From Mesorhizobium sp. Root552 (GTDB lineage Bacteria; Pseudomonadota; Alphaproteobacteria; Rhizobiales; Rhizobiaceae): a stretch of DNA of 64,000 nucleotides. The notes under the pieces were generated by a model, which was given only the letters and a program-made list of their open reading frames with translations, had not been told where the DNA came from and ran no database searches. Position 1 is the first letter of the stretch. Each line of letters begins with the position of its first letter. The translations under genes were made by a program, and so were the position numbers. The stretch is from the NCBI RefSeq assembly GCF_001427285.1, contig NZ_LMFV01000023.1, positions 124,001-188,000 on the forward strand, read 5' to 3'. Of the stretch, positions 52,810-60,782 are shown in pieces.

Positions 52810-53984
52810 ACTTGGATATTAGAAACTCTGTAAATACCGACATCGAGCTTACGATTCTCATGCCGTGTCTGAATGAGGCGGAGACGTTGGCCACCTGCAT
52901 CGACAAAGCAAAGAACTTTCTCGCAAGATCGAAAATTCATGGCGAAGTTCTTGTCGCTGACAACGGAAGCACAGACGGCTCCCTTGATATTGCGGCCACG
53001 CACGGCGCTCGCGTTGTTAACGTACCCATCCGTGGCTACGGGGCCGCTCTTAGACACGGCATCGAGAACGCACGCGGACAATACGTAATAATGGGCGATT
53101 CCGACGACAGTTACGATTTTACTGCTTTGGATCCATTTGTCGCGGAGCTACGTTCGGGGTCCGATCTCGTAATGGGCAACAGGTTCCAGGGAGGTATTTC
53201 TGCGGGAGCAATGCCGTTGCTGCACCGCTATCTGGGCAACCCCGTCCTGTCATTCTTGGGGCGATTGTTTTTTCGACTTAATGTCGGGGATTTCCATTGC
53301 GGACTGCGCGGCTTCAACCGAGACAAAGTGCTTGACCTCCAGTTGACCGCGCCAGGCATGGAATTCGCAAGTGAGATGGTCGTGCGGTCCTCTCTTATGG
53401 GACTTAGGATATCCGAGGTTCCCACCACTCTCTCGCCCGATGGCAGAACACGCCCTCCTCATCTGCGCACTTGGCATGACGGATGGCGACACCTGAGATA
53501 CCTGTTACTACACAGCCCACGTTGGTTGTTTATGTTCCCCGGCGCCGTTGTCTTTGGCCTGGGTGCTATCCTCACCATCTTGCTCGCTGCCGGGCCGGTG
53601 CAGATATCCCCCAGCGTTGTGTTGGACACACACAGCCTAATTGTCGGGTGCATGGCGATGATCGTGGGCATGCAATGCTTTTCATTCGGTATTTTGGCTC
53701 GCTCGTATGCCGCTCTCAGGGGGTTTCTCCCCGCAAGCGTGACGGGCGAAAGATTGAGGTCGGCCGCAACCTTGGAACGCCTACTAATCGTTGGTGCCTT
53801 ATTGACCGCTGTTGGGATCGCCGGGCTGTTTCATTCCATCTGGCTTTGGGCCAACGTCTCATTCGGCCCACTAGAATACGGATCAATGGTGCGAACTCTG
53901 ACCATATCCTGCACACTGATCGCACTGGGGCTCCAACTCGCTTTTACCGCTTTCCTTCAATCGGTCATCGAAATCGGAACCTGA
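52806..53984 (+). CDS. Family 2 glycosyltransferase, GtrB/DPM1-like
   Basis: 392 residues. Catalytic GT-A domain at 15-240: ILMPCLNEAETLATCIDKAK, ADNGSTDGS, and the DxD-type MGDSDDSYDF near residue 98; then about four C-terminal membrane helices from residue 245 on. It would load a sugar onto undecaprenyl phosphate for flipping by the overlapping GtrA. Longer than E. coli/Shigella GtrB because of the extra helices, as in DPG-synthase-like proteins. Confidence 0.9.
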   Translation: MNLDIRNSVNTDIELTILMPCLNEAETLATCIDKAKNFLARSKIHGEVLVADNGSTDGSLDIAATHGARVVNVPIRGYGAALRHGIENARGQYVIMGDSDDSYDFTALDPFVAELRSGSDLVMGNRFQGGISAGAMPLLHRYLGNPVLSFLGRLFFRLNVGDFHCGLRGFNRDKVLDLQLTAPGMEFASEMVVRSSLMGLRISEVPTTLSPDGRTRPPHLRTWHDGWRHLRYLLLHSPRWLFMFPGAVVFGLGAILTILLAAGPVQISPSVVLDTHSLIVGCMAMIVGMQCFSFGILARSYAALRGFLPASVTGERLRSAATLERLLIVGALLTAVGIAGLFHSIWLWANVSFGPLEYGSMVRTLTISCTLIALGLQLAFTAFLQSVIEIGT

Positions 53985-53988
53985 ACCT

Positions 53989-54681
53989 GTGAGCGGAGAC
54001 AAGCCAAACAGTCAGTACAATATTGCCAGAGCCGATAGTCTATCCATGAAAGTGGCGCACCGACAGCGCCTGGCTATGTACAGGCTTTTTGTCGAAAACT
54101 CTGTGGCCTCGGAGCGGGATACGATACTGGATGTGGGGGCAACCTCCGACCAAACATATTCCGCATCGAATTATATCGAGCTTTGGTACCCCCACAAATC
54201 CAATATCACCGCCGTTGGCCTTGATGACGCTTCCCACTTGGAAGCTCAATTCCCTGGAATCAAGTTTGTCAAAGGGGACGGTACAGACTTACCCTTCGAA
54301 GACAAAAGCTTCGATGTTGCGCACTCGTCCGCCGTCCTGGAGCACGTAGGTTCAAAGGAAAGCCAAGCAAGGCTGATCTTGGAATGCACGCGCGTCGCTC
54401 GAAAATCCGTATGCCTCACCACTCCCAATAGGTGGTTTCCGATTGAGGTTCATACTTCAATCCCATTTTTGCATTGGCTTCCTAAGCCGGTATTCCGCAG
54501 ACTTCTAAGAAATTCAAAGTTGGACTTTTTCTCGCACGAAGAAAACCTCAATTTACTGACGGAGAGAGGATTGCTTTCGCTTGCAAATGAAATTTCAGAT
54601 TGGGATTGGCGAGTCCAAAAGGTTCGTCTTGCGGGTGTCACAAGCAACCTAGTGTTAATTGGACATCGACATGCCGGATAG
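53989..54681 (+). CDS. Class I SAM-dependent methyltransferase
   Basis: 230 residues, GTG start 4 bp after the glycosyltransferase stop. SAM-binding motif I is ILDVGATSDQTYSASNY near residue 46, with GDGTDLPFEDKSFDVAHSSA (motifs II-III) near 96-115. Context points to a glycan or lipid-linked sugar as acceptor, but small-molecule acceptors are possible. Slightly overlaps the next gene. Confidence 0.88.
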   Translation: MSGDKPNSQYNIARADSLSMKVAHRQRLAMYRLFVENSVASERDTILDVGATSDQTYSASNYIELWYPHKSNITAVGLDDASHLEAQFPGIKFVKGDGTDLPFEDKSFDVAHSSAVLEHVGSKESQARLILECTRVARKSVCLTTPNRWFPIEVHTSIPFLHWLPKPVFRRLLRNSKLDFFSHEENLNLLTERGLLSLANEISDWDWRVQKVRLAGVTSNLVLIGHRHAG

Positions 54682-56011
54682 AATTTTTCGGTATGACATA
54701 GCGTTTCTGCTGTTTTACGTTCTGGCTACGGTCTACTTTTTCTACCCCGGCATGCTCAGCCCGGACAGCGTGTCATTTTTCAAGCAGGCACGATCTGGCC
54801 AAATTAATGATTGGCAATCTCCTTTTTTGATCACTTCCGTCGGCTATCTTGACAGGATCATTGCAGGGCCGATTCTTCCGCTTGTTTTTCAAACCTCAAC
54901 CTTGGCCGTTGCGCTCTACTTGCTTGCAACGAGTATTTATCCGCAGAGGGCTTTGGGTCGAGCCGCAATATACGCCGTACTCATTTTACCTCCTGTTTGG
55001 GGGCTTATAGGTGTTATCTGGGCGGATAACTGGATGCACGCAACTTTGATGCTTGCATTCGCTGTAGGTATCATGGGCGGATCCCACCCCGACCGCGTAA
55101 AGGGTTATTTGCTGCTCGTTGTGGCGTCTATCCTCTTTGTCGCCGCCGTTGGACTCCGCCACAATGCAGTAGCAGCAACTCCCCCGCTATTCGCCGTTAT
55201 CGCCTTACTGGCGGGTATCAGGTATCGATGGGTTCCAATGGTGATTGTGGTGGCGACGGTAGGTTCGTTGACGGCGAGCAGCTATTTGAACTCGACCCTT
55301 GCCACCCGTCACGTGGACCTAACGCAGATACTGTTTGCGTACGACCTCGCTGGCACCTCGATCGAAAAGGGAGAGATTCTTTTTTCCGACCGCTATCCCT
55401 CGATAGTTCCCGACGTACCGTCGCTTGATAAAGTACGCGAAAACTTCGGGAGCGGCAAAAACTACGTCTGCATTTTCAGGGTATGCAAGAAGACGGAGCC
55501 GTTCGCGACACGATCAGACAGCGAAAACGATATTGCTGAACTCCGTGCGGATTGGCTCCGCGCGATCACAAGCAGCACTTCAAGCTATCTGGACCACAGG
55601 ATGCGAATGGCGAAATACGTTCTCGGATTGGATGGCGGTCCGCTTTGGTATCCTGGCCCCGCCCTGATAATGCACAAGAACAACTTGGGTTTTGAATTCT
55701 CTGATAATTCGCTTCGCCGGGCATATCGCGGATTTTTGTCGATCTTTCTGCCGACACCACTTTACAGCCAGGCAATTTTTTTACTGGTAGCCATTGGGTC
55801 GTTTATTGTCGCGTTCGTTTCATACATATGTTACTCAACTTCTCGTTTCATGGTCGCCGCAGGCCTACTTGCGAGCGGGATTCTTTATGAGATTGGGGTA
55901 ATCGGCGCGGCGGTAACGCCAGATTTTCGATATTCCCTCTGGCTTGATATTACTTGCTGGATTGGAACTTCTATCTTGATTATCGCCCCCTCCAGCAAAC
56001 GGATCAGTTAA
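54671..56011 (+). CDS. Polytopic GT-C type membrane glycosyltransferase (Gtr-like)
   Basis: 446 residues from the ATG at 54671 (a TTG at 54659 is possible), about eleven membrane helices. Acidic residues sit in the first external loops (GMLSPDSVSFFKQA and VIWADNWMHA), as expected for GT-C enzymes that use lipid-linked sugars in the periplasm. It closes a gtrA-gtrB-methyltransferase-transferase set like the serotype-conversion cassettes of Shigella and Salmonella prophages, where this third protein decides the linkage. Acceptor is probably a surface polysaccharide (inference). Confidence 0.8.
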   Translation: MPDRIFRYDIAFLLFYVLATVYFFYPGMLSPDSVSFFKQARSGQINDWQSPFLITSVGYLDRIIAGPILPLVFQTSTLAVALYLLATSIYPQRALGRAAIYAVLILPPVWGLIGVIWADNWMHATLMLAFAVGIMGGSHPDRVKGYLLLVVASILFVAAVGLRHNAVAATPPLFAVIALLAGIRYRWVPMVIVVATVGSLTASSYLNSTLATRHVDLTQILFAYDLAGTSIEKGEILFSDRYPSIVPDVPSLDKVRENFGSGKNYVCIFRVCKKTEPFATRSDSENDIAELRADWLRAITSSTSSYLDHRMRMAKYVLGLDGGPLWYPGPALIMHKNNLGFEFSDNSLRRAYRGFLSIFLPTPLYSQAIFLLVAIGSFIVAFVSYICYSTSRFMVAAGLLASGILYEIGVIGAAVTPDFRYSLWLDITCWIGTSILIIAPSSKRIS

Positions 56012-56259
56012 GCCTTGCGGACGCGCGTCCGTAGCGTTCCGCTGGTGAGGTTGATCGATGAAGTCGTACTCAGGTTTTGGAACCTCACGGAAACAGTGTC
56101 GGCTGCACTGACTCACGGAACCAGAGCGATGACAATCGCCAAGCGCACCGTCCACGCATAGCGCAGCACGGCCCGCCAGTTACGGACGAGCATAGTCTAG
56201 TCCTTTCAAGTTGTCAGGATTTACGGGTTTGCTACTCTTGCCCTTTGGAGGGCAGAAGC

Positions 56260-56355
56260 ATGGGGCCGCTAACGCACTTCACCATGCAGGAATGGTTCTA
56301 TGTGGTGGTCGCGATCATCGCGATTGTCGGCATCCTTTGGGCCATCATGGCATGA
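56260..56355 (+). CDS. 31-aa single-helix membrane protein
   Basis: MGPLTHFTMQEWFYVVVAII then AIVGILWAIMA and stop. GGAGG lies 9 bp upstream of the ATG. One clear membrane helix; unknown function. Confidence 0.6.
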   Translation: MGPLTHFTMQEWFYVVVAIIAIVGILWAIMA

Positions 56356-56690
56356 GCCTTCAACACCGTTTGTTCCGCCTGATTGTCAGGGAAGGTCGGG
56401 AGGGATAGGGTTTGCCAGCGGTCATCCAAGGAGGCTGCAAAGGCCGGCGCGCTATTGCCCCCCCCAAACGCTAGTGCGTCGGCTGCCCGTTTGACCATTT
56501 TCGTGCCAAGTTCGGTCGAATTCACTGGAACCAGATATTCCGCTGCTCGTTGAAGCCCGCGTATCGCGCCTCGCGCAGAGGGCCGGCGGTTGGGATTCCC
56601 TAGGCTATTGCACATGGCTTCGCCGGCCCTTTTCCTCATGGTACCAGGACCGTCATGGATATCTCGGTTGGATTTTTTTGTCATCTTCAT
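56298..56690 (-). CDS. Possible hypothetical protein
   Basis: About 130 codons, with ATG at 56690 or 56684. The middle reads protein-like (GLQRAAEYLVPVNSTELGTK, VKRAADALAFGGGNS) but no family is recognised and it overlaps the 31-aa membrane protein on the other strand by 58 bp. Weakly supported. Confidence 0.3.
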   Translation of the reverse strand: MKMTKKSNRDIHDGPGTMRKRAGEAMCNSLGNPNRRPSARGAIRGLQRAAEYLVPVNSTELGTKMVKRAADALAFGGGNSAPAFAASLDDRWQTLSLPTFPDNQAEQTVLKAHAMMAQRMPTIAMIATTT

Positions 56691-57253
56691 ATTTTCGGCG
56701 ATAGCAATCACTCTGTTCGCGTTTCTACTTGCGTACGTGTGTCCCTGATGGGGGTTGGAGGGTTAGCCCGGTCACTCCATTCCAGGGTGTTCGGTCAAGA
56801 AATCATCGACTAAGAGGATCGGGCGCCGCCCGTTCTGCACATTATCGATTTCGGCCTAGGCAACACCCCTAGAGCATCGCGCCAAGGCATGGACGCCTGA
56901 GATGCTGACACTCAATGCTGCACGGTGTTGTTATCCGACAGTGGTTACCGATGCGGTGCCGTGCGTGGTTGCCGCAGCATATAGTTCTCTTGCAAACCGA
57001 TTCCTAGAGCCTGCAAAATTAGTAGAGTCAGCTTATGGGCTTCACCAAATAAGATTTCGCCCTCCCCCCAGGGGGTGATTTCTAAAATGTGTTGCCATTG
57101 TCGCGTATTGTTGCACCGCGTTCCGGTCCTATAAGAAGACAAAATACTTTAAAAACAGACAGTTACAAAATTTTACAGTTGACTCGGCGTGGTTTCCGCG
57201 CAACTTTTACTGTGCTCCACTTAGAGAGCGATTCAAACCAAGGAAAAATCAAT
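56691..57253. other. Largely non-coding stretch of the element
   Basis: About 560 bp before the RuvC-fold gene. No gene with a credible start and composition; a 44-codon hydrophobic frame ends at 56748 but lacks a ribosome binding site. AT-rich from about 57120, probably holding the promoter of the next gene. Confidence 0.5.
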
Positions 57254-57760
57254 ATGTCTACACAAACCAGACTGCTTACCGTATCGCCCGGCAAGTCTTT
57301 CGGCATCGCCGCCGGTGGTTGGGGCGCAATGATGTCAGCTACGATTGAACCTCACCACAGCGAAGGTGTCGAGGATATGTTGTTTCGGTGCCTGGACGAT
57401 CTCGCAAAGGCAATCCATGCCAGCAAATTGCTAATCGCAATGCCAAAGCGGCAAACTACCCCCGAAGGCCGGCGTTCGGCAAAAGAGATGCACAAAGCAA
57501 TCGTGGCTTGGGCCCGATCGCGGGGGATCGCTTGCTGTGGCGTTCGTACGCCGGACATACGAAAGAGGTTTGTGATAAACGGGAAGGCTTCGGACGAGAG
57601 AATGATTTTCGAAGCTGAGCGGCGTGGCTTCGCACCAGCTAGCGCGGCGGAAGCGTATGCGATAGCCACGTTCCACATTGGATTGGCTGACGAGTATGAT
57701 GAAAGTGAATTTTTGTCGCCCTTGGAGGATTTTCCCGCACCGATAGTCCCGTTGCACTAG
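57254..57760 (+). CDS. RuvC-fold protein lacking the usual catalytic acids
   Basis: 168 residues from the ATG at 57254 (MSTQTRLLTVSPGKSFGIAA), with AAGGAAAA upstream. The layout follows phage RuvC-like resolvases: a first strand, an IAMP strand near residue 56, a VRTPDIRKRFVINGKASDER segment near 98 and AAEAYAIATFHIGL near the C-terminus. In active relatives these positions read GIDPG, IExP and NEADALA; here they are GIAAG, IAMP and AEAYAIA, so all three acidic positions appear replaced (D to A, E to A, D to Y). Alignment is by eye. It may bind junctions without cutting. Confidence 0.65.
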   Translation: MSTQTRLLTVSPGKSFGIAAGGWGAMMSATIEPHHSEGVEDMLFRCLDDLAKAIHASKLLIAMPKRQTTPEGRRSAKEMHKAIVAWARSRGIACCGVRTPDIRKRFVINGKASDERMIFEAERRGFAPASAAEAYAIATFHIGLADEYDESEFLSPLEDFPAPIVPLH

Positions 57761-58077
57761 TCAAGAATCGCCTTTAAAGCGATTTCATCGTCCGTCAATT
57801 TCCTACCGAGGCCGCGCTCTATGTGCGGCCTTGTCATATCCAATGGATAGACTGGATTCTGCAGCGTGAATTCCGCAGCGTTGCGCTGGGCCTCTCCCGG
57901 CGGCAAAAAGCGAGCCGACAGGCAAAAATTACCAACCACTTCGTACTCTGCCCAAAGCTCCGCCTGGTTGGGCGCATCCGGTGCCGGGCATGGCACGCCG
58001 CAAATGCGTTCTATCGCCTCGGCAATATCGGCGGGCGCGGTGGGCTCATCTCTATGAGATGCCCTGGGGCGCTTCAC
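57757..58077 (-). CDS. Hypothetical phage protein next to terS
   Basis: 106 residues: ADIAEAIERICGVPCPAPDA, WAEYEVVGNFCLSARFLPPG, ending LTDDEIALKAILD. ATGA overlap with the small terminase gene supports it. Family not recognised; its end overlaps the convergent RuvC-fold gene by 4 bp. Confidence 0.7.
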   Translation of the reverse strand: MKRPRASHRDEPTAPADIAEAIERICGVPCPAPDAPNQAELWAEYEVVGNFCLSARFLPPGEAQRNAAEFTLQNPVYPLDMTRPHIERGLGRKLTDDEIALKAILD

Positions 58078-58490
58078 TGAACGGTACTCGCCGCAACGCC
58101 CGCAGCGGCAAACGAATCAAGAATAGCCTTATAGTCTGGCGCGGGCTTTCCGTTTCCTCGCCAACGTTCGTCGTCCACAGCGGAGCCCGCCACACCCGCA
58201 AATTCAAGTAGCGCGCGGCCCGCTGCGACCTTTGCAGGCGCCGGCGCCTTGTCATTTGTCGCCACTTGCACGAGCGCATTGAGGCCTATGACGCCGGCTC
58301 TAGCGCGCTGCCGCGTAAGCTCGACCAAAATCATTTCATTGACTATTGGAGACTCAAGAGCACGCCTGCCTAAATCCTCGGCAGACTTAGGCGAATATCC
58401 AGCTTCGAGTGCAGCGGCGGTGGAGTTGCCCCCATTTCGCGCGAATGCGATTGCGAATCGAATTTGTAGTTCAGTTCCGGGCGCCGACAT
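58074..58490 (-). CDS. Terminase small subunit
   Basis: 138 residues from the ATG at 58490. FAIAFARNGGNSTAAALEAG followed by YSPKSAEDLGRRALESPIV is the DNA-binding helix-turn-helix of Terminase_2-type small subunits, with a helical middle and the C-terminus APDYKAILDSFAAAG. Small terminases select the DNA to be packaged. No large terminase is in the element, as in phage satellites that redirect a helper's packaging. It is the last gene before the right end. Confidence 0.85.
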   Translation of the reverse strand: MSAPGTELQIRFAIAFARNGGNSTAAALEAGYSPKSAEDLGRRALESPIVNEMILVELTRQRARAGVIGLNALVQVATNDKAPAPAKVAAGRALLEFAGVAGSAVDDERWRGNGKPAPDYKAILDSFAAAGVAASTVQ

Positions 58491-58568
58491 TGCTATTCTC
58501 ACATTTGCGGTTGGTGCTTCTAGAATATAGGAAAAAATCCCTATTTTGGCAACGCTCAAAGCTCGAAT

Positions 58569-58588
58569 GTTGCTATAGAGTTGCTATA
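58569..58588. repeat. Right arm-type integrase site
   Basis: GTTGCTATAGAGTTGCTATA, 19 of 20 bases identical to 39150-39169 and in the same orientation; two GTTGCTATA units 11 bp apart. It lies 73 bp inside attR. Confidence 0.7.
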
Positions 58589-60183
58589 TGCTGGCATGTC
58601 GAGTTCACATGCGTATGATAACGTAGCAAAAACAACGATATAATGTTTTCTTGAAAAGTGCGCGCCCAACCCTTGAACCAGCGCGTGCGTTGCGGCAGCC
58701 AGACCGAAAGCTTGATCGGAGCCTGCTCATAGGTCGGCGCGGAAATGGTTGCGGCTTGATATCCGAAGCGGGCAAGACGCGTGCCGAGGTCGGCATCCTC
58801 GGTGACGTTGAACGGGTCCCAACCTCCGACTGCCTCAAGCGCCGCGCGGCGGAAATGGTTGGAGGTCCCGCCCAGCGGCAGCATCAGCCTATGGCGCGAC
58901 AACCACGGCAAAAGCCCGTGAAACAAGGCGCTGTATTCGAAGGCGAACATGCGGGCGATAAGGCTTTCGCTTGGATTCGATATTTCGAGCGGGGCCTGCA
59001 GAACCGCCAGTTCCGGCCCGCTTTCACGAAATCTTGTCCACGCCTCGGCAAGTTGCATCGGATCGGGCCAATCCTCCGCATCATAGAGCGCGACGAACTC
59101 GCCTCTCGTCATCGGCAAGGCGTAGGCCAGGGCCTTCGGCTTGGTCCGCGGTCCCGTCGGCGGCACCCGGACGACTTTGATGTGGGAAGGAAGCGGGCGC
59201 ATCTCGATGGCTGCCAGCGTTTCGGCGTCGTCTGACTCGCAGACCAGCTTGATTTCCAGCCTGTCGCGAGGCCAGACAATCCAGTCCAGCGCCGTAAGCA
59301 GGTCCGGCACGATGTCAGCTTCCTTGTAGAGAGCAACCAGCACCGAATAGACAGGCGCGTTTGCCGGCGGCGTCTCGATACGTTGCAGGCGCTTGCCCGT
59401 TGTCACCGACGCTACCGCGGCGAACCTCAGCGCTACGCAGGCGAAAAAGAAAAATGTGGCCAGACCGTGCAACAGCCCGAGCGTGAGGCCAGGCGCCAAG
59501 GCAAGACCGACTGGCAGCATGGTCATGAAAATTCCCAGAACGGCACCTTGCCAGCCATTGGCGACGACGCGAGCCGACATCTCGGGAAAGCGCTCGGAAA
59601 GGCCGTTAACCGCGATCCGGGCCAGAAACGGGCGGACCCGCTCCGTTACCGCCGCCTGGAGATCGTCGATGTCGGCAACTCTGAGATGCTGGGTAAGATC
59701 AGGATGGGACCGGACATAGGCGCGCATCCAATCCAGCCGGATGCGTCTGGAGGGGATGAGAAAGGAAACGGAGCCATCCTTTTCGAGCAGCTTTACGGGA
59801 AGGTTGTCGCCGCCGCCCCGCAACACCATGACAAGTTGGTCGTCGCTGGCGATCAGCCTCTTCGGGTCGATGTTGTGGCAGGCCTTCAAACCGAGATCTG
59901 CGGCGATGGCTCCGGTCAAGTCGATACGGCTAGCGACACCCGACGCAAGGAGGCGGGAAACGAAGTCTTCGCCTGATTTACGGGCAAGAGCCGCTATTTC
60001 AATCGCGACCTCCCGATCTATGGAAAGCCTCTTGAGAACCGGGTGCCATTCATCGACTTCGGGATAGGCAATTTGAGGCGAGGCAGATGCGGGAGCGCTT
60101 CCCGCTGTTGCCGCACCTTCGTCGCGCGCAACGTGCCCTCCACGTTGCGCATCCCTCCCGCCGCCCGCAACGGACGACTGCAT
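58573..60183 (-). CDS. Family 2 glycosyltransferase, truncated by element insertion
   Basis: 536 codons remain open, of which 507 are host. Residues about 30-180 form an N-terminal GSPII_E/MshEN-like region (SGVASRIDLTGAIAADLGLK), then two membrane helices (about 215-265), then the GT-A domain: VYSVLVALYKEADIV, ALYDAEDWPDP (DxD) near 368 and TEDADLG near 467. The QxxRW motif is QRTRW at the junction; after WFKGWA the frame enters the element and ends 29 residues later. The lost C-terminal helices are at 38577-39041; the intact protein would have about 655 residues. Probably made an exopolysaccharide or glucan. Confidence 0.9.
   Translation of the reverse strand: MQSSVAGGGRDAQRGGHVARDEGAATAGSAPASASPQIAYPEVDEWHPVLKRLSIDREVAIEIAALARKSGEDFVSRLLASGVASRIDLTGAIAADLGLKACHNIDPKRLIASDDQLVMVLRGGGDNLPVKLLEKDGSVSFLIPSRRIRLDWMRAYVRSHPDLTQHLRVADIDDLQAAVTERVRPFLARIAVNGLSERFPEMSARVVANGWQGAVLGIFMTMLPVGLALAPGLTLGLLHGLATFFFFACVALRFAAVASVTTGKRLQRIETPPANAPVYSVLVALYKEADIVPDLLTALDWIVWPRDRLEIKLVCESDDAETLAAIEMRPLPSHIKVVRVPPTGPRTKPKALAYALPMTRGEFVALYDAEDWPDPMQLAEAWTRFRESGPELAVLQAPLEISNPSESLIARMFAFEYSALFHGLLPWLSRHRLMLPLGGTSNHFRRAALEAVGGWDPFNVTEDADLGTRLARFGYQAATISAPTYEQAPIKLSVWLPQRTRWFKGWARTFQENIISLFLLRYHTHVNSTCQHIATL
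58662..58680. repeat. Right attachment site core (attR)
   Basis: GCGCCCAACCCTTGAACCA, identical to 39023-39041; encodes WFKGWA of the split gene on the minus strand. Confidence 0.92.
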
Positions 60184-60209
60184 TCAATTCCCCCAAGCCC
60201 CTGCCGCTG

Positions 60210-60228
60210 TTGAACGGCCCCCGTTCAA
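60210..60228. promoter_or_regulatory. Inverted repeat upstream of the glycosyltransferase
   Basis: TTGAACGG-CCC-CCGTTCAA, perfect 8-bp arms, 26 bp upstream of the glycosyltransferase start on the minus strand. Candidate operator; the regulator is unknown. Confidence 0.5.
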
Positions 60229-60782
60229 TTGCGGAATGCACGTTTGAAATATTCCTCGTGATGCGACCAATCCACGCCATGTTGGCCTTGGCCGCAACGC
60301 GAGCTGCTAGCCGGATGTCAGCGACCTCCTATGGTTCCCGCACGGGTTGAAATCTGCCAACGGTCTTGCGTACCGGGCGCGGAAAGGTAGTCCGCCGGGC
60401 CGCCTCGAATTTATTCCGATGGTGGAAGTGGTCAGTGTGCTGTTGCCAACGACGCCGCTTGTTCGGGCGAAGGTCGGGCTACGACCACGCGATGTCGACG
60501 TCAGTTGCGGGCTGGCGTCGCTTCCTTGCAGCACTTCAGACAGGACGGGCGCACAAAATGGCTGCCTCATCGCCTCGACAAGCCTATTCCAATTCACGAT
60601 ACAGATCGTAGTTGTGCGATCTAGATCGCGCCATCAGCTTCAGGTTGAATCATGCGCCCGCAAAGATTGCAGGCATATCAGGCTGCATAGCAAAACGTGC
60701 GCCGCGCGTCCCGATTGCGGGCCATGCCGTGCATGGTCAAGGAGCAGGATGGCCCTTGCGCTGCAAAGGCGCGCTTGGCGTC
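60229..60782. other. Gene-free stretch between glycosyltransferase and gcrA
   Basis: About 550 bp. Open frames on both strands have poor composition and no start signals. Nothing else recognised. Confidence 0.5.

Larger units (their letters stand above)
39023..58680. mobile_element. Integrated phage-related element (satellite or decayed prophage), about 19.6 kb
   Basis: Bounded by the 19-bp direct repeat GCGCCCAACCCTTGAACCA at both ends, with a tyrosine integrase just inside the left end and matching integrase arm-type repeats inside both ends. Removing one repeat plus the interior restores a complete glycosyltransferase frame. Gene content is int, AlpA-like xis, primase-helicase, small terminase, RuvC-fold protein, lysis-like membrane proteins, a large phage-like protein, a glycan-modification cassette and DNA-repair remnants. 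No large terminase, portal, capsid or tail gene is seen. The base composition is lower in GC than the flanks, most clearly over 52.4-56.0 kb. Confidence 0.92.

Noticed and set aside
56614..56748. 44-codon plus-strand frame with a hydrophobic C-terminus
   Set aside because: No ribosome binding site and overlap with another weak frame. Possible but not supported enough to list.
39023..58680. Integration into a tRNA or tmRNA gene
   Set aside because: No tRNA-like sequence at either repeat; the repeat is codons of the glycosyltransferase.
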